From Hyphomicrobiales bacterium (GTDB lineage Bacteria; Pseudomonadota; Alphaproteobacteria; Rhizobiales; Rhizobiaceae), in contig RXJA01000093.1 in NCBI GenBank assembly GCA_003963455.1, positions 1 through 64,000 on the forward strand: 64,000 bases of DNA. Reading direction: 5' to 3'. Under the pieces are notes generated by a model that was not told the origin of the DNA, searched no databases, and saw only the letters and a program-made list of their open reading frames with translations. Each line of letters opens with the position of its first letter. Position 1 is the first letter of the stretch. A program made the position numbers and the translations under genes. Of this stretch, positions 14,898 to 24,717 are shown piece after piece.

Positions 14898-16916
14898 ATG
14901 GCATTGCTGTTGAGGAACCTGCTAGTGTCCGCCACGAAAATCCTCTGGGGCCAGATCACTGTCGTCTTCCTGATCGTGCTCGCCACGACCTGGGCGGCGA
15001 CGCAGTGGACGGCATGGAGGCTCGGATTCCAGCCACAGCTCGGCGCGCCATGGTTCGAGTTGGCGGGGGTCCCATTCTATTATCCGCCGAGCTTCTTCTG
15101 GTGGTGGTACTCCTACGACGCCTATGCGCCGTCGATCTTCGTCGAGGGCGCCTGTATCGCAGCCTCCGGCGGCTTCATTTCCATCGCGGTGGCGATCGGC
15201 ATGTCGGTCTGGCGGGCGCGCGAAGCAAAGAACGTCGAAACTTACGGCTCGGCGCGCTGGGCGACCCCAAACGAGGTCAAGTCCGCTGGTCTGCTCGGCC
15301 CTGATGGCGTGGTACTCGGCAGGCTCGATCGCGACTATCTCCGCCACGACGGACCCGAGCATGTGCTGTGCTTCGCTCCGACCAGAAGCGGCAAAGGCGT
15401 CGGCCTCGTCGTGCCATCGCTTCTCACCTGGCCAGGCTCGGCCATCGTCCACGATATCAAAGGCGAAAACTGGCAGCTCACGGCAGGCTTTCGCGCCAAG
15501 CACGGGCGAGTACTGCTGTTCGACCCCACGAACTCGAAGTCTTCCGCCTACAACCCACTTCTCGAAGTGCGCCGCGGCGAGTGGGAGGTGCGAGACGTCC
15601 AGAATGTCGCCGACGTGCTGGTCGATCCCGAGGGCTCGCTCGAAAAGCGAAATCACTGGGAGAAGACCAGCCACTCCCTGCTCGTCGGCGCGATCCTGCA
15701 TGTCCTCTATGCCGAGCCCGACAAGACGCTGGCCGGCGTCGCTGGATTCCTGTCGGACCCCAAGCGGCCGTTCGAAACGACGCTAGCGGCGATGATGACA
15801 ACGCCGCATCTGGGACAAGCCGGCCCGCATCCTGTCGTGGCGTCCACCGCACGCGAGCTTTTGAACAAATCCGACAACGAACGGTCCGGCGTGCTGTCCA
15901 CCGCAATGTCGTTTCTCGGCCTGTATCGCGACCCGGTTGTCGCCGAGGTGACGCGCCGCTGCGACTGGCGCATCGCCGACATCGTTGCCGACGCGAGGCC
16001 CACGACCCTCTACCTCGTCGTGCCTCCGTCCGACATCTCGCGCACCAAGCCACTCATACGCTTGGTCCTTAATCAGATCGGCCGGCGCCTGACCGAGGAT
16101 CTTCACGCGAAGGACCGTCGCCATCGCGTCCTGATGATGCTCGACGAGTTTCCGGCGCTCGGCCGGCTCGATTTCTTCGAAAGCGCCTTGGCTTTCATGG
16201 CGGGCTATGGCCTGAAGGCCTTCCTCATCGCGCAATCGCTCAATCAGATCGAGAAGGCCTACGGCGCCAACAACTCGATCCTCGACAATTGCCATGTCCG
16301 CGTTAGCTTCGCCACCAACGACGAGAGAACGGCCAAGCGTGTCTCAGACGCCCTTGGCACCGCCACCGAAATGAAGGCGATGAGGAACTATGCCGGGCAC
16401 CGGCTGTCGCCGTGGCTGGGGCATCTGATGGTCTCGCGCTCGGAAACGGCGAGGCCCTTGCTCACCCCCGGTGAGGTCATGCAACTCCCGCCGAGCGACG
16501 AGATCGTCATGGTGGCCGGCTCGCCGCCGATCCGGGCGAACAAAGCGCGCTATTACGAGGACGGGCGGTTCAAGGCGCGCGTGCTTCCGCCGCCCGATCC
16601 GGCAAACTGCGGCCGGTCGGTTCGCCCGGACAACTGGTCGGCGAGCGTTCCGCAGAAGCCGCCGCCCGCAATCCCAGCCGATGCCGAGAAAGCCGAGCAG
16701 GATGCGGCCAATGGTGGCGTGCGCCGCGAACCCGACCTGCCCGATCACGTCGCTATCGCCAAGGAGACCCCCGGTCTGAGGCCACAGGAAGAGTTCGCCG
16801 TCATCGAAGACGACGATCCGGAAGACACCGCACGACAGGGCCGCATCCTGCGCCAGCAGATGCGCGGAATCGCGCGCCAAGTGGCGCTCGATCCCAACGA
16901 CGGCATCGAGATGTGA
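14898..16916 (+). CDS. traG: TraG/VirD4 type IV coupling protein
   Basis: About 672 residues. Two membrane segments (about residues 15-38 and 85-104) precede Walker A APTRSGKGVG (about 160-169) and Walker B LMMLDEFPALG. It is a hexameric inner-membrane ATPase that passes the relaxase-DNA complex to the Trb channel. The C-terminal 120 residues are acidic and proline-rich, typical of a substrate contact region. ATG 14898 is chosen; TTG 14895 is adjacent. No clear ribosome-binding site is visible in the 230-bp gap upstream, which has no other evident feature. Confidence 0.93.
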   Translation: MALLLRNLLVSATKILWGQITVVFLIVLATTWAATQWTAWRLGFQPQLGAPWFELAGVPFYYPPSFFWWWYSYDAYAPSIFVEGACIAASGGFISIAVAIGMSVWRAREAKNVETYGSARWATPNEVKSAGLLGPDGVVLGRLDRDYLRHDGPEHVLCFAPTRSGKGVGLVVPSLLTWPGSAIVHDIKGENWQLTAGFRAKHGRVLLFDPTNSKSSAYNPLLEVRRGEWEVRDVQNVADVLVDPEGSLEKRNHWEKTSHSLLVGAILHVLYAEPDKTLAGVAGFLSDPKRPFETTLAAMMTTPHLGQAGPHPVVASTARELLNKSDNERSGVLSTAMSFLGLYRDPVVAEVTRRCDWRIADIVADARPTTLYLVVPPSDISRTKPLIRLVLNQIGRRLTEDLHAKDRRHRVLMMLDEFPALGRLDFFESALAFMAGYGLKAFLIAQSLNQIEKAYGANNSILDNCHVRVSFATNDERTAKRVSDALGTATEMKAMRNYAGHRLSPWLGHLMVSRSETARPLLTPGEVMQLPPSDEIVMVAGSPPIRANKARYYEDGRFKARVLPPPDPANCGRSVRPDNWSASVPQKPPPAIPADAEKAEQDAANGGVRREPDLPDHVAIAKETPGLRPQEEFAVIEDDDPEDTARQGRILRQQMRGIARQVALDPNDGIEM

Positions 16917-16925
16917 GGCTGGATC

Positions 16926-17372
16926 ATGCGCGACCGGATGAACGTCTATTTTCCGCCCGCGATGCTGAGAGAGATCGCCGAGCTCGCCAATCGCAAGAAG
17001 CTCTCTCGCTCGGCGATCGTGGAAGCAGCGGTCGCCTCATTCCTGTCGCCGGACGGCGCCGACCGGCGCGAGGCAGCGTTCACCCGTCGCCTCGACCGGC
17101 TCTCGCGACAGGCTCAGCGGATGGAGCGAGACATTGGTATTACCGCCGAAACCCTAGCGCTGTTCGTCCGCTTCTGGCTGACAATTACACCGCCCTTGCC
17201 TCCCGACGCACAGGCGGCCGCACAGACCAAGGGGCGTGAGCGCTTCGACGGGTTCGTCGAAGCACTGGGCCGGCGCCTGCACAAAGGACAGAGCTTTCTG
17301 AGGGAAATTCCCGACGACATCGGCGGCGTCGCGTCGACTGACGATGCCGTCGAGTCGGGCAATGAAGGCTGA
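16926..17372 (+). CDS. CopG-type ribbon-helix-helix regulator of the trb region
   Basis: The 148-residue protein has an N-terminal ribbon-helix-helix: DRMNVYFPPAMLREIAELAN, then KKLSRSAIVEAAVASFL. The rest is helical with no known domain. It lies 9 bp after traG and 170 bp before trbB, the standard position of this protein in related elements. It may act on the trb promoter in that gap or assist traG. Confidence 0.8.
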   Translation: MRDRMNVYFPPAMLREIAELANRKKLSRSAIVEAAVASFLSPDGADRREAAFTRRLDRLSRQAQRMERDIGITAETLALFVRFWLTITPPLPPDAQAAAQTKGRERFDGFVEALGRRLHKGQSFLREIPDDIGGVASTDDAVESGNEG

Positions 17373-17542
17373 TTAGCCACAGCAAAGCGGATGCTCATAT
17401 TCCAACATCCCGCCGTTTCCCTGTCTCTTTACGCCAGCCTACGACGCCGCAATGTTGTTGTTGCCAGGTCCCATTTCCTGCCCTTTCTGATCATCCCCGA
17501 GCCACGGCCGTCTTTGCGGTTCATCGGCGAAAAGGGGACGAT

Positions 17543-18526
17543 ATGTCGGCTTCTCACCAGCAATCCGAGGCGATCATTCGCGGCGCACGCATGCTGCGCA
17601 CCGCACTTGGCCCGGCAATAGCCGGATTTCTGGAAGATCCAGAAATCGTCGAGGTGATGCTCAACCCCGACGGGCTGCTCTGGGTCGACCGCCTTTCGCA
17701 TGGTCTCGCCTTCACGGGCGAGAGGCTGTCGTTTGCCGACGGCGAGCGCATCGTCCGTCTCGTCGCCCACCACGTCGGCGCTGAGGTCCATTCTGGTCGC
17801 CCCCGCGTCTCGGCCGAGTTGCCCGAAACGGGGGAGCGGTTCGAGGGGCTTCTGCCTCCTGTCGTGGCGGCCCCGACCTTCGCGATCCGCAAGCCAGCCG
17901 TCGCCGTCTTCACACTCAGTGACTACGTGGCGGAGGGCATCATGACCGCCGACCAGGCCGAACTCCTGCGCGCAGCCGTCACGGCCCGCAAGAATATCCT
18001 CGTCGCCGGTGGCACCTCGACCGGCAAGACCACGCTTACAAACGCGCTGCTGGCCGAGGTGGCCAGGACCGGGGATCGCGTGGTGCTCATCGAGGACACC
18101 CGCGAGTTGCAATGCGCCGCGCCCAACCTTGTCGCGCTGCGCACCAAGGACGGCGTGGCTTCGCTCTCCGACCTTGTGCGCTCATCACTTCGCCTTCGCC
18201 CCGACCGCATTCCGATCGGCGAGGTCCGCGGCGCCGAGGCGCTGGATCTGCTCAAGGCCTGGGGCACGGGCCATCCTGGCGGGATCGGCACCATTCACGC
18301 TGGCAGTGCCCTGGGTGCGCTGCGCCGCATGGATCAGCTCATCCAGGAGGCCGTCGTCACAGTGCCGCGGGCGCTGATCGCCGCGACCATCGATCTGGTG
18401 GCTGTGCTTTCGGGTCGCGGATCGCACCGCCGTCTTGCCGAACTCGCCCGCGTCGACGGGCTGGACCGGACCGGTGACTACGCCATCATCCCCGCAACGC
18501 TCGATATCCAAGGAGACCGCACATGA
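17543..18526 (+). CDS. trbB: TrbB, conjugative transfer ATPase
   Basis: The 327-residue VirB11-type ATPase has Walker A GGTSTGKT at 156-163, an Asp box [11 protein letters not shown], and the [16 protein letters not shown] and [14 protein letters not shown] motifs. The hexamer powers pilus assembly and substrate transfer at the cytoplasmic face. It starts after AAGGGG with good spacing and opens the trb operon. The 170-bp gap upstream likely carries the operon promoter. Confidence 0.95.
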   Translation: MSASHQQSEAIIRGARMLRTALGPAIAGFLEDPEIVEVMLNPDGLLWVDRLSHGLAFTGERLSFADGERIVRLVAHHVGAEVHSGRPRVSAELPETGERFEGLLPPVVAAPTFAIRKPAVAVFTLSDYVAEGIMTADQAELLRAAVTARKNILVAGGTSTGKTTLTNALLAEVARTGDRVVLIEDTRELQCAAPNLVALRTKDGVASLSDLVRSSLRLRPDRIPIGEVRGAEALDLLKAWGTGHPGGIGTIHAGSALGALRRMDQLIQEAVVTVPRALIAATIDLVAVLSGRGSHRRLAELARVDGLDRTGDYAIIPATLDIQGDRT

Positions 18527-18855
18527 TCCGCCCTGTCCTCAACATCCGCCGTCACATCGTGACCGCAGCCTTCGTCGGCTACGCCGCGCTGATGCTCCCG
18601 ACTGGTGCCCACGCGGCCGGCTCCTCAATGCCCTGGGAAGCACCACTCCAGTCGATCCTCGAATCCGTCGAAGGGCCTGTCGCCAAGATCATGGCGGTCA
18701 TCATCATCATCGTCACCGGCTTGACGCTTGCCTTCGGCGACACCTCGGGCGGTTTCCGCAGGCTGATCCAAATCGTGTTCGGGTTGAGCATCGCCTTCGC
18801 GGCCAGCTCCTTCTTCCTGTCGTTCTTCTCCTTCGGCGGCGGGGCGCTGATCTGA
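18523..18855 (+). CDS. trbC: TrbC, conjugative pilin
   Basis: The 110-residue propilin has an N-terminal signal cleaved near GAHAAG and two hydrophobic helices (IMAVIIIIVTGLTLAF and IVFGLSIAFAASSFFLSF). It overlaps trbB by 4 bp. The mature subunit is expected to be processed by TraF (9827-10372). Confidence 0.93.
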   Translation: MIRPVLNIRRHIVTAAFVGYAALMLPTGAHAAGSSMPWEAPLQSILESVEGPVAKIMAVIIIIVTGLTLAFGDTSGGFRRLIQIVFGLSIAFAASSFFLSFFSFGGGALI

Positions 18856-19136
18856 TGGCGGGCGTTCTTGACCATGGCGGCGAAGTTCCAGGTTTCACCG
18901 CCCCGGTCCATCGCGCGCTGACCGACCACATCCTGCTCGGCGGCGCGCCGCGCTCGGTTGCCATCCTGAACGGGACGCTTGCCGCGGCTCTCGGTCTTGG
19001 TCTGCGGCTCTGGCTGGTCGGCCTGGTCCTTTGGGCTATTGGCCATTTCGCGGCCGTGTGGGCAGCCAAGCGCGATCCGATGTTCGTCGACGTGGTGCGC
19101 CGGCATTTGCGCATTCCCGGCCATCTGAACGTCTGA
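18855..19136 (+). CDS. trbD: TrbD, VirB3-like channel protein
   Basis: The 93-residue protein starts at ATG 18855, sharing its first base with the trbC TGA. Two adjacent hydrophobic stretches lie at about residues 34-63 (AALGLGLRLWLVGLVLWAIG). VirB3/TrbD proteins sit in the inner membrane and associate with the VirB4/TrbE ATPase, encoded next. Confidence 0.92.
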   Translation: MAGVLDHGGEVPGFTAPVHRALTDHILLGGAPRSVAILNGTLAAALGLGLRLWLVGLVLWAIGHFAAVWAAKRDPMFVDVVRRHLRIPGHLNV

Positions 19137-19158
19137 AGCGAAGGATCAGGAGTCGGCC

Positions 19159-21612
19159 ATGATGAACCTTGCCGAATATCGCCAAACATCGTCCCATCTA
19201 GCCGACTTCCTGCCGTGGGTCGCCCTCGTCGGCGAAGGCGTCGTCCTCAACAAGGATGGTTCCTTCCAGAGGACCGCGCGCTTTCGCGGGCCGGATCTTG
19301 AATCATCGGTGCCCGCCGAACTGGTCGCAGTCGCCGGACGCCTCAACAATGCCTTCCGCCGGCTCGGCTCCGGTTGGGCAATCTTCGTCGAGGCCGCTCG
19401 GCTGTCGGCACAGCGGTATCCCGAGAGCCGGTTTCCCGACGCGGCGTCAGCTCTCATCGATGCCGAACGCAAAGCCGACTTCGAGGAAGAAGGCGCGCAT
19501 TACGAGTCCAGCCATTACCTGACCTTCCTCTATCTACCGCCGGCCGAGGACGCCGCGCGTGCTGAGAGCTGGCTCTACGAGGGCAAGGTGCAAGGCGGCG
19601 TAGACGCCCGCGCGATCCTGCGCGGCTTCGTAGATCGTACCGACCGGGCGCTTCAGCTCATCGAAAGCTTCATGCCCGAAAGCGCCTGGCTCGATGACGC
19701 CGACACACTGACCTACCTCCACTCGACGGTGTCGACGAAACGCCACCGCGTCCGTGTACCCGAAATTCCGATGTATCTCGACGCGCTGCTGGCTGACCAG
19801 CCACTGACCGGCGGCCTCGAGCCCCGGCTCGGCAAGTCGCACCTGCGCATCCTCACCATCGTCGGTTTTCCGACTTCGACGACGCCCGGCATCCTCGACG
19901 AGTTGAACCGGCTCGCGTTCCCGTATCGTTGGTCGACGCGGGCAATCATGCTCGACAAGACCGATGCCACGAAGCTGCTCACGAGAATTCGGCGGCAATG
20001 GTTCGCCAAGCGCAAGTCGATCGCAGCGATCCTGAAGGAGGTGATGACCAACGAGGCATCGATCCTTGTCGACAGCGATGCGGCCAACAAGGCGGCCGAC
20101 GCCGATCTAGCGCTCCAGGAGCTGGGGTCCGATCTCATCGGGCAGGCCTATGTCACGGCGACCGTCACTGTCTGGGACGAGGATCCAGGCATCGCCGACG
20201 AGAAGCTGCGTCTGGTCGAGAAGGTGATCCAGGGGCGCGACTTCACCGCGATGGCCGAAACCATCAACGCAGTCGACGCCTGGCTCGGCAGCTTGCCCGG
20301 CCAGGTCTACGCCAACGTCCGGCAGCCTCCGATCTCAACACTCAATCTCGCCCACATGATCCCGCTTTCGGCGGTGTGGGCGGGGCCGGAACGGGACGAC
20401 CATCTTGCAGCGCCCCCCCTGCTCTTCGCCAAGACCGAAGGCTCGACCCCGTTCCGGTTTTCCCTCCACGTCGGCGACGTCGGCCACACTCTCGTCGTCG
20501 GTCCGACCGGCGCCGGCAAATCGGTGCTGCTGGCGCTGATGGCCCTGCAGTTTCGGCGTTATGAACGCGCTCAGGTCTTCGCCTTCGACTTTGGCGGCTC
20601 GATCCGTGCGGCGGCGCTCGCCATGGGCGGCGACTGGCATGACCTTGGCGGCGACCTGACAGATGGCGCCACGGCGTCCGTCTCGCTCCAGCCGCTCGCG
20701 CGCATCCATGACACGCGCGAGCGCGCCTGGGCCGCGGACTGGATCGTGGCGGTCCTCATGCGTGAGAGCGTCGTCATCACCCCGGAGGTGAAGGAGCATC
20801 TGTGGTCGGCGCTGACTTCGCTCGCGTCGGCCCCAGTGGCAGAGCGCACGCTGACGGGCCTCTCCGTGTTGCTGCAATCATCGGCCCTGAAGCAGGCCCT
20901 TCGACCCTATTGTGTCGGTGGACCATACGGTCGGCTGCTCGACGCCGAGATGGAACGGCTTGGCGATGCTTCGGTTCAGGCCTTCGAGACCGAAGGGCTG
21001 ATCGGAACGGGCGCGGCGGCCGCGGTGCTCTCCTATCTGTTCCATCGCATCGAGGACCGCCTCGACGGGCGACCGACGCTGCTGATCGTCGATGAAGGCT
21101 GGCTCGCTCTCGACGACGAGGGGTTTGCCGGCCAGCTCCGAGAATGGCTGAAGACGCTTCGCAAGAAGAACGCCAGCGTCGTGTTTGCCACGCAGTCGCT
21201 CTCCGACATCGACCGCAGCGAGATCGCGCCCGCCATCATCGAGAGCTGCCAGACGCGACTGCTGTTGCCGAATGAGCGGGCGATCGAGCCGCAAATCACG
21301 GCGATCTATCGGCGCTTCGGCCTCAACGATCGGCAGATCGAGATTCTCGCGCGGGCAACCCCGAAGCGCGACTATTACTGCCAGAGCCGCCGCGGCAACC
21401 GCCTGTTCGAGCTTGGTCTCGGCGAGGTGGCGCTCGCCTTCACCGCCACCTCGTCCAAAACGGATCAGGCCGCGTTCGAGCGCGTCCTCGCCGAGCACGG
21501 CCGCGACGGCTTCGTGCCCGCATGGCTCCGGGCGCGCGGTGTGGCTTGGGCCGCCGACCTCATCCCCGATCTTGTCAACCTCAGTCCCCAAACCCAGCCG
21601 GAGGCCCAATGA
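19159..21612 (+). CDS. trbE: TrbE, VirB4-like conjugation ATPase
   Basis: The protein has 817 residues. The VirB4 N-terminal domain precedes a C-terminal ATPase with Walker A GPTGAGKS at 448-455 and Walker B LLIVDEGWLAL. It is the largest energy source of the channel and is needed for pilus biogenesis. Its length matches TrbE. It starts 22 bp after trbD and overlaps trbJ by 4 bp. Confidence 0.95.
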   Translation: MMNLAEYRQTSSHLADFLPWVALVGEGVVLNKDGSFQRTARFRGPDLESSVPAELVAVAGRLNNAFRRLGSGWAIFVEAARLSAQRYPESRFPDAASALIDAERKADFEEEGAHYESSHYLTFLYLPPAEDAARAESWLYEGKVQGGVDARAILRGFVDRTDRALQLIESFMPESAWLDDADTLTYLHSTVSTKRHRVRVPEIPMYLDALLADQPLTGGLEPRLGKSHLRILTIVGFPTSTTPGILDELNRLAFPYRWSTRAIMLDKTDATKLLTRIRRQWFAKRKSIAAILKEVMTNEASILVDSDAANKAADADLALQELGSDLIGQAYVTATVTVWDEDPGIADEKLRLVEKVIQGRDFTAMAETINAVDAWLGSLPGQVYANVRQPPISTLNLAHMIPLSAVWAGPERDDHLAAPPLLFAKTEGSTPFRFSLHVGDVGHTLVVGPTGAGKSVLLALMALQFRRYERAQVFAFDFGGSIRAAALAMGGDWHDLGGDLTDGATASVSLQPLARIHDTRERAWAADWIVAVLMRESVVITPEVKEHLWSALTSLASAPVAERTLTGLSVLLQSSALKQALRPYCVGGPYGRLLDAEMERLGDASVQAFETEGLIGTGAAAAVLSYLFHRIEDRLDGRPTLLIVDEGWLALDDEGFAGQLREWLKTLRKKNASVVFATQSLSDIDRSEIAPAIIESCQTRLLLPNERAIEPQITAIYRRFGLNDRQIEILARATPKRDYYCQSRRGNRLFELGLGEVALAFTATSSKTDQAAFERVLAEHGRDGFVPAWLRARGVAWAADLIPDLVNLSPQTQPEAQ

Positions 21613-22373
21613 TGACTACCCGTTCCCGTTCGCTCGTCGCCCGCCTTGCGATGGCTCTCCTCACCGCGCCAATTTCGCTGTCGCCGATGATCACGACATC
21701 GGCCCAAGCCTTCATCGTCTTCGATCCGACGAACTATGGGCAGAACGTCCTTCAGGCAGCCCGCGCACTGGAGCAGATCACCAACCAGATCACCTCGCTC
21801 CAGAACGAAGCGCAGATGCTGATCAACGAGGCCCACAACCTCGCGAGCTTGCCTTACTCCTCGCTCCAGCAGCTGCAGCAGTCTGTCCAAAAGACGCAGC
21901 AACTCCTCTCCGAGGCGCAGAGCATCGCCTTCGACGTCCACCAGATCGACCACGCCTTCCAGACGACCTACGGCAATGCCTCGCTCTCCGCCACGGACCA
22001 GCAGTTGATCGCTGGCGCCCGCGAGCGTTGGCAGAACACCGTCGGCGGCCTTCAGGACGCCATGCGTGTCCAAGCCGGCGTCGTCGGCAACATCGACACC
22101 AATCGAACCCAGATGTCTGCCCTCATCGGGCAGAGCCAGGGTGCCACCGGCGCGCTGCAAGCGGCGCAGGCCGGCAACCAACTCCTCGGTCTCCAGGCAC
22201 AGCAACTCTCCGACCTGACTGCCGTGGTCGCCGCGAACGGCCGGGCGCAGGCGCTTCAATCCGCCGAGCAGGCGGCGGCCGCCGAACAAGGCCGCGAGCG
22301 GCGCCGCCGCTTCCTGACGCCGGGCGCCGGCTACCAACCGGGCAACGCCCGCATGTTCCAGAACGGCAACTGA
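21609..22373 (+). CDS. trbJ: TrbJ, VirB5-like pilus tip protein
   Basis: The 254-residue protein starts at ATG 21609. A signal peptide ends near TSAQA, and a long glutamine-rich coiled-coil helix follows (QITNQITSLQNEAQMLINEA, SLQQLQQSVQKTQQLLSEAQ). TrbJ is periplasmic, at the pilus tip. The IVFDPTNYGQN motif after the signal is typical of the family. Confidence 0.93.
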   Translation: MMTTRSRSLVARLAMALLTAPISLSPMITTSAQAFIVFDPTNYGQNVLQAARALEQITNQITSLQNEAQMLINEAHNLASLPYSSLQQLQQSVQKTQQLLSEAQSIAFDVHQIDHAFQTTYGNASLSATDQQLIAGARERWQNTVGGLQDAMRVQAGVVGNIDTNRTQMSALIGQSQGATGALQAAQAGNQLLGLQAQQLSDLTAVVAANGRAQALQSAEQAAAAEQGRERRRRFLTPGAGYQPGNARMFQNGN

Positions 22374-22383
22374 GGGCAACGTC

Positions 22384-22668
22384 ATGGACGGAAAAATGCT
22401 TGCCCGGCTTGGCGCCGTCGTGTTCGTCGCGGTCACTGTCACGGCGACCGCAATCGAATTGACCCGTAAGGAGGATCGCCCCTCGGCCTCGTCGGTCGGC
22501 AGAACGGGGACTGCCAACGCCGATCCGCTGCGTGGCGAGCTGATCCGCTGCCGGGAGCTTGGCGAAGCAGGCGCGCGCGATCCGACATGCCTACGCACCT
22601 GGGCCGAGAACCGCCGCCGCTTCCTCACGCCCGTGACGCCCGCGATCGATCGAGTGGAAGGCCGATAG
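22384..22668 (+). CDS. trbK-alt: TrbK-alt, putative entry exclusion protein
   Basis: The 94-residue protein has one N-terminal membrane anchor (ARLGAVVFVAVTVTATAI) and a short periplasmic domain with two conserved cysteines (RCRELG and PTCLRTW). Location between trbJ and trbL and the CRELGEAGARDPTCLRTWAE block identify TrbK-alt, which is thought to block redundant transfer into cells that already carry the element. Confidence 0.88.
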   Translation: MDGKMLARLGAVVFVAVTVTATAIELTRKEDRPSASSVGRTGTANADPLRGELIRCRELGEAGARDPTCLRTWAENRRRFLTPVTPAIDRVEGR

Positions 22669-22672
22669 CATC

Positions 22673-24034
22673 ATGGGTGGCACCGGCGTCATCGATCATT
22701 TTCTCGAGGTCTTCACTCGATACATCGATTCCGGCTTCGGCCTGCTCGGTGGCGAGGTCGCCTTCATTGCCACCTCGCTGATCGCGATCGACGTGACTCT
22801 GGCAGCGCTGTTCTGGTCCTGGGGCGCCGACGACGACATCATTGCGCGCCTGGTCAAGAAGACGCTCTTCATCGGGGTGTTCGCTTACATCATCGGTAAC
22901 TGGAACAATCTCGCCCGCATCGTCTTCGAGAGCTTCGCCGGCCTCGGCCTCAAGGCTTCCGGAACGGGATTTACGACGGCCGACCTTCTGCGTCCCGGCA
23001 AGGTAGCCCAGACAGGTTTGGACGCAGGGCGCCCCCTGCTCGACTCCATCTCCGGCTTGATGGGCTATTGGTCGTTCTTCGAGAACTTCATCCAGATCGC
23101 CTGCATGTTTCTGGCCTGGGCACTGGTGCTGTTCGCTTTCTTCATTCTGGCGGTCCAACTCTTCGTCACCCTGATCGAGTTCAAGCTGACCACGCTTGCC
23201 GGCTTCGTGCTGATCCCCTTCGGCCTCTTTGGAAAATCCGCCTTCATGGCCGAGCGCGTGCTTGGCAATGTCATCTCCTCCGGCATCAAGGTGCTGGTGC
23301 TCGCCGTCATCATCGGCATCGGCTCGACGCTCTTTTCCGAATTCACGGCTGGCTTTGGCGGCGCAACTCCCACCATCGACGACGCCATGGCGATCGTGCT
23401 TGCCGCGCTCGCGCTGCTGGGCCTTGGCATTTTTGGCCCCGGCATCGCAAACGGCCTCGTCTCCGGCGGACCGCAGCTCGGCGCCGGTGCTGCTGTCGGC
23501 ACAGGTCTCGCTGCTGGCGGCATTGTGATGACCGGCGGCGCCGCCCTTGGCGCAGCCACAGGCGGCATCAACGCTGTGTCAGGTGGTGCCTCAGCTGCGG
23601 CGCGCGGTAGCGCCGCGCTCGCTGGCGGTGCAGCGGCCTCCTACAGCCTCGCCTCTGCCGGCCAGGCAGGAGCGGCCGGCGTTGCCTCGGGCGTGAGCGG
23701 CATTGCCCGCGCCGGCGCCAGTGCAGCCACATCGCCGTTCTGGCGCGCCGCGTCCCGCGCCGCCGGCGGCATGGCGCAGAGCTTTTCCAACGGCGCGAAG
23801 TCCGCATTCGAGGCTACCGGCGGCTCTTCGACGAGGGGCTCGCTCGGCGACACCGCGGAGGCCGCCAATGATCCTTCCTATTCCGTCGGTCCCTCGACGC
23901 CGCCCGCCTGGGCCAAGCGCATGAAGCGCGCCCAGACGGTTAGCCATGGGGTCTCGGCCGTCAGCCACGCCGTCCGATCGGGAGACGCCCATGGCGGCGG
24001 TTCATCCATCAATCTCTCCGAAGGGGATCGCTAA
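22673..24034 (+). CDS. trbL: TrbL, VirB6-like polytopic channel protein
   Basis: The protein has 453 residues. Several membrane helices fill the first 290 residues (AFIATSLIAIDVTLAALFWSW, FFILAVQLFVTLI and others). The C-terminal third is a low-complexity Gly/Ala/Ser tail. It is the inner-membrane platform of the channel. It follows trbK-alt by 4 bp and overlaps trbF by 1 bp. Confidence 0.93.
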   Translation: MGGTGVIDHFLEVFTRYIDSGFGLLGGEVAFIATSLIAIDVTLAALFWSWGADDDIIARLVKKTLFIGVFAYIIGNWNNLARIVFESFAGLGLKASGTGFTTADLLRPGKVAQTGLDAGRPLLDSISGLMGYWSFFENFIQIACMFLAWALVLFAFFILAVQLFVTLIEFKLTTLAGFVLIPFGLFGKSAFMAERVLGNVISSGIKVLVLAVIIGIGSTLFSEFTAGFGGATPTIDDAMAIVLAALALLGLGIFGPGIANGLVSGGPQLGAGAAVGTGLAAGGIVMTGGAALGAATGGINAVSGGASAAARGSAALAGGAAASYSLASAGQAGAAGVASGVSGIARAGASAATSPFWRAASRAAGGMAQSFSNGAKSAFEATGGSSTRGSLGDTAEAANDPSYSVGPSTPPAWAKRMKRAQTVSHGVSAVSHAVRSGDAHGGGSSINLSEGDR

Positions 24035-24717
24035 TGTTCAGACGCTCATCCACCCACTACGGCAAGACACCCGAACCCGAGACGCCGTACCAAAAGGCCG
24101 CTCAGGTCTGGGACGAGCGCATCGGTTCGGCGCGCGTCCAGGCAAAGAACTGGCGCTTGATGGCCTTCAGCTCGCTGCTGCTTGCCGGCGGCTTTGCGAC
24201 GGCGCTGGTCTGGCAGTCGGCGCGAGGCACGGTAGTGCCCTGGGTGGTGCAGGTTGACCGGCTTGGACAGGCACAAGCCGTAGAGCCGGCCGTCGCCGAC
24301 TACCGCCCGACCGATCCGCAGATTGCCTGGCATCTGGCCCGCTTCATCGAAGAAGTCCGATCGATCCCCGCCGATGCGATCATCGTGCGCCAGAACTGGC
24401 TCCGGGCCTACGACTTCACCACCGACCGCGGCGCGCTGGCGCTCAATGACTACGCCCGTGCCAACGATCCTTTTTCGAAGGTCGGGAAGCAGCAGATCGC
24501 CGTCGAAGTGTCGAGCGTTATCCGGGCATCGCCAGATAGCTTCCGCGTCGCCTGGACGGAGCGGCGCTACCTGGACGGTTCGCTCGCATCCACCGAGCGC
24601 TGGACTGCGATCCTCACGGTCGTGATCCAGCCTCCGCGCGACGCTGAGCGGCTGCGCAGGAATCCTCTCGGCGTCTTCGTCAACGCCATCAACTGGTCGA
24701 AGGAGCTTGGCCAATGA
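24034..24717 (+). CDS. trbF: TrbF, VirB8-like assembly factor
   Basis: The 227-residue protein has a short cytoplasmic start, one membrane helix (LMAFSSLLLAGGFATALVWQ) and a periplasmic VirB8 domain with VRQNWLRAYDFTTDRGAL and WTAILTVVIQPP. It scaffolds the core complex. The end overlaps trbG by 4 bp. Confidence 0.94.
   Translation: MFRRSSTHYGKTPEPETPYQKAAQVWDERIGSARVQAKNWRLMAFSSLLLAGGFATALVWQSARGTVVPWVVQVDRLGQAQAVEPAVADYRPTDPQIAWHLARFIEEVRSIPADAIIVRQNWLRAYDFTTDRGALALNDYARANDPFSKVGKQQIAVEVSSVIRASPDSFRVAWTERRYLDGSLASTERWTAILTVVIQPPRDAERLRRNPLGVFVNAINWSKELGQ

Noticed and set aside
21465-22628. 387-codon minus-strand frame
   Set aside because: It is antisense to trbJ and trbK-alt in an overlapping trb operon.
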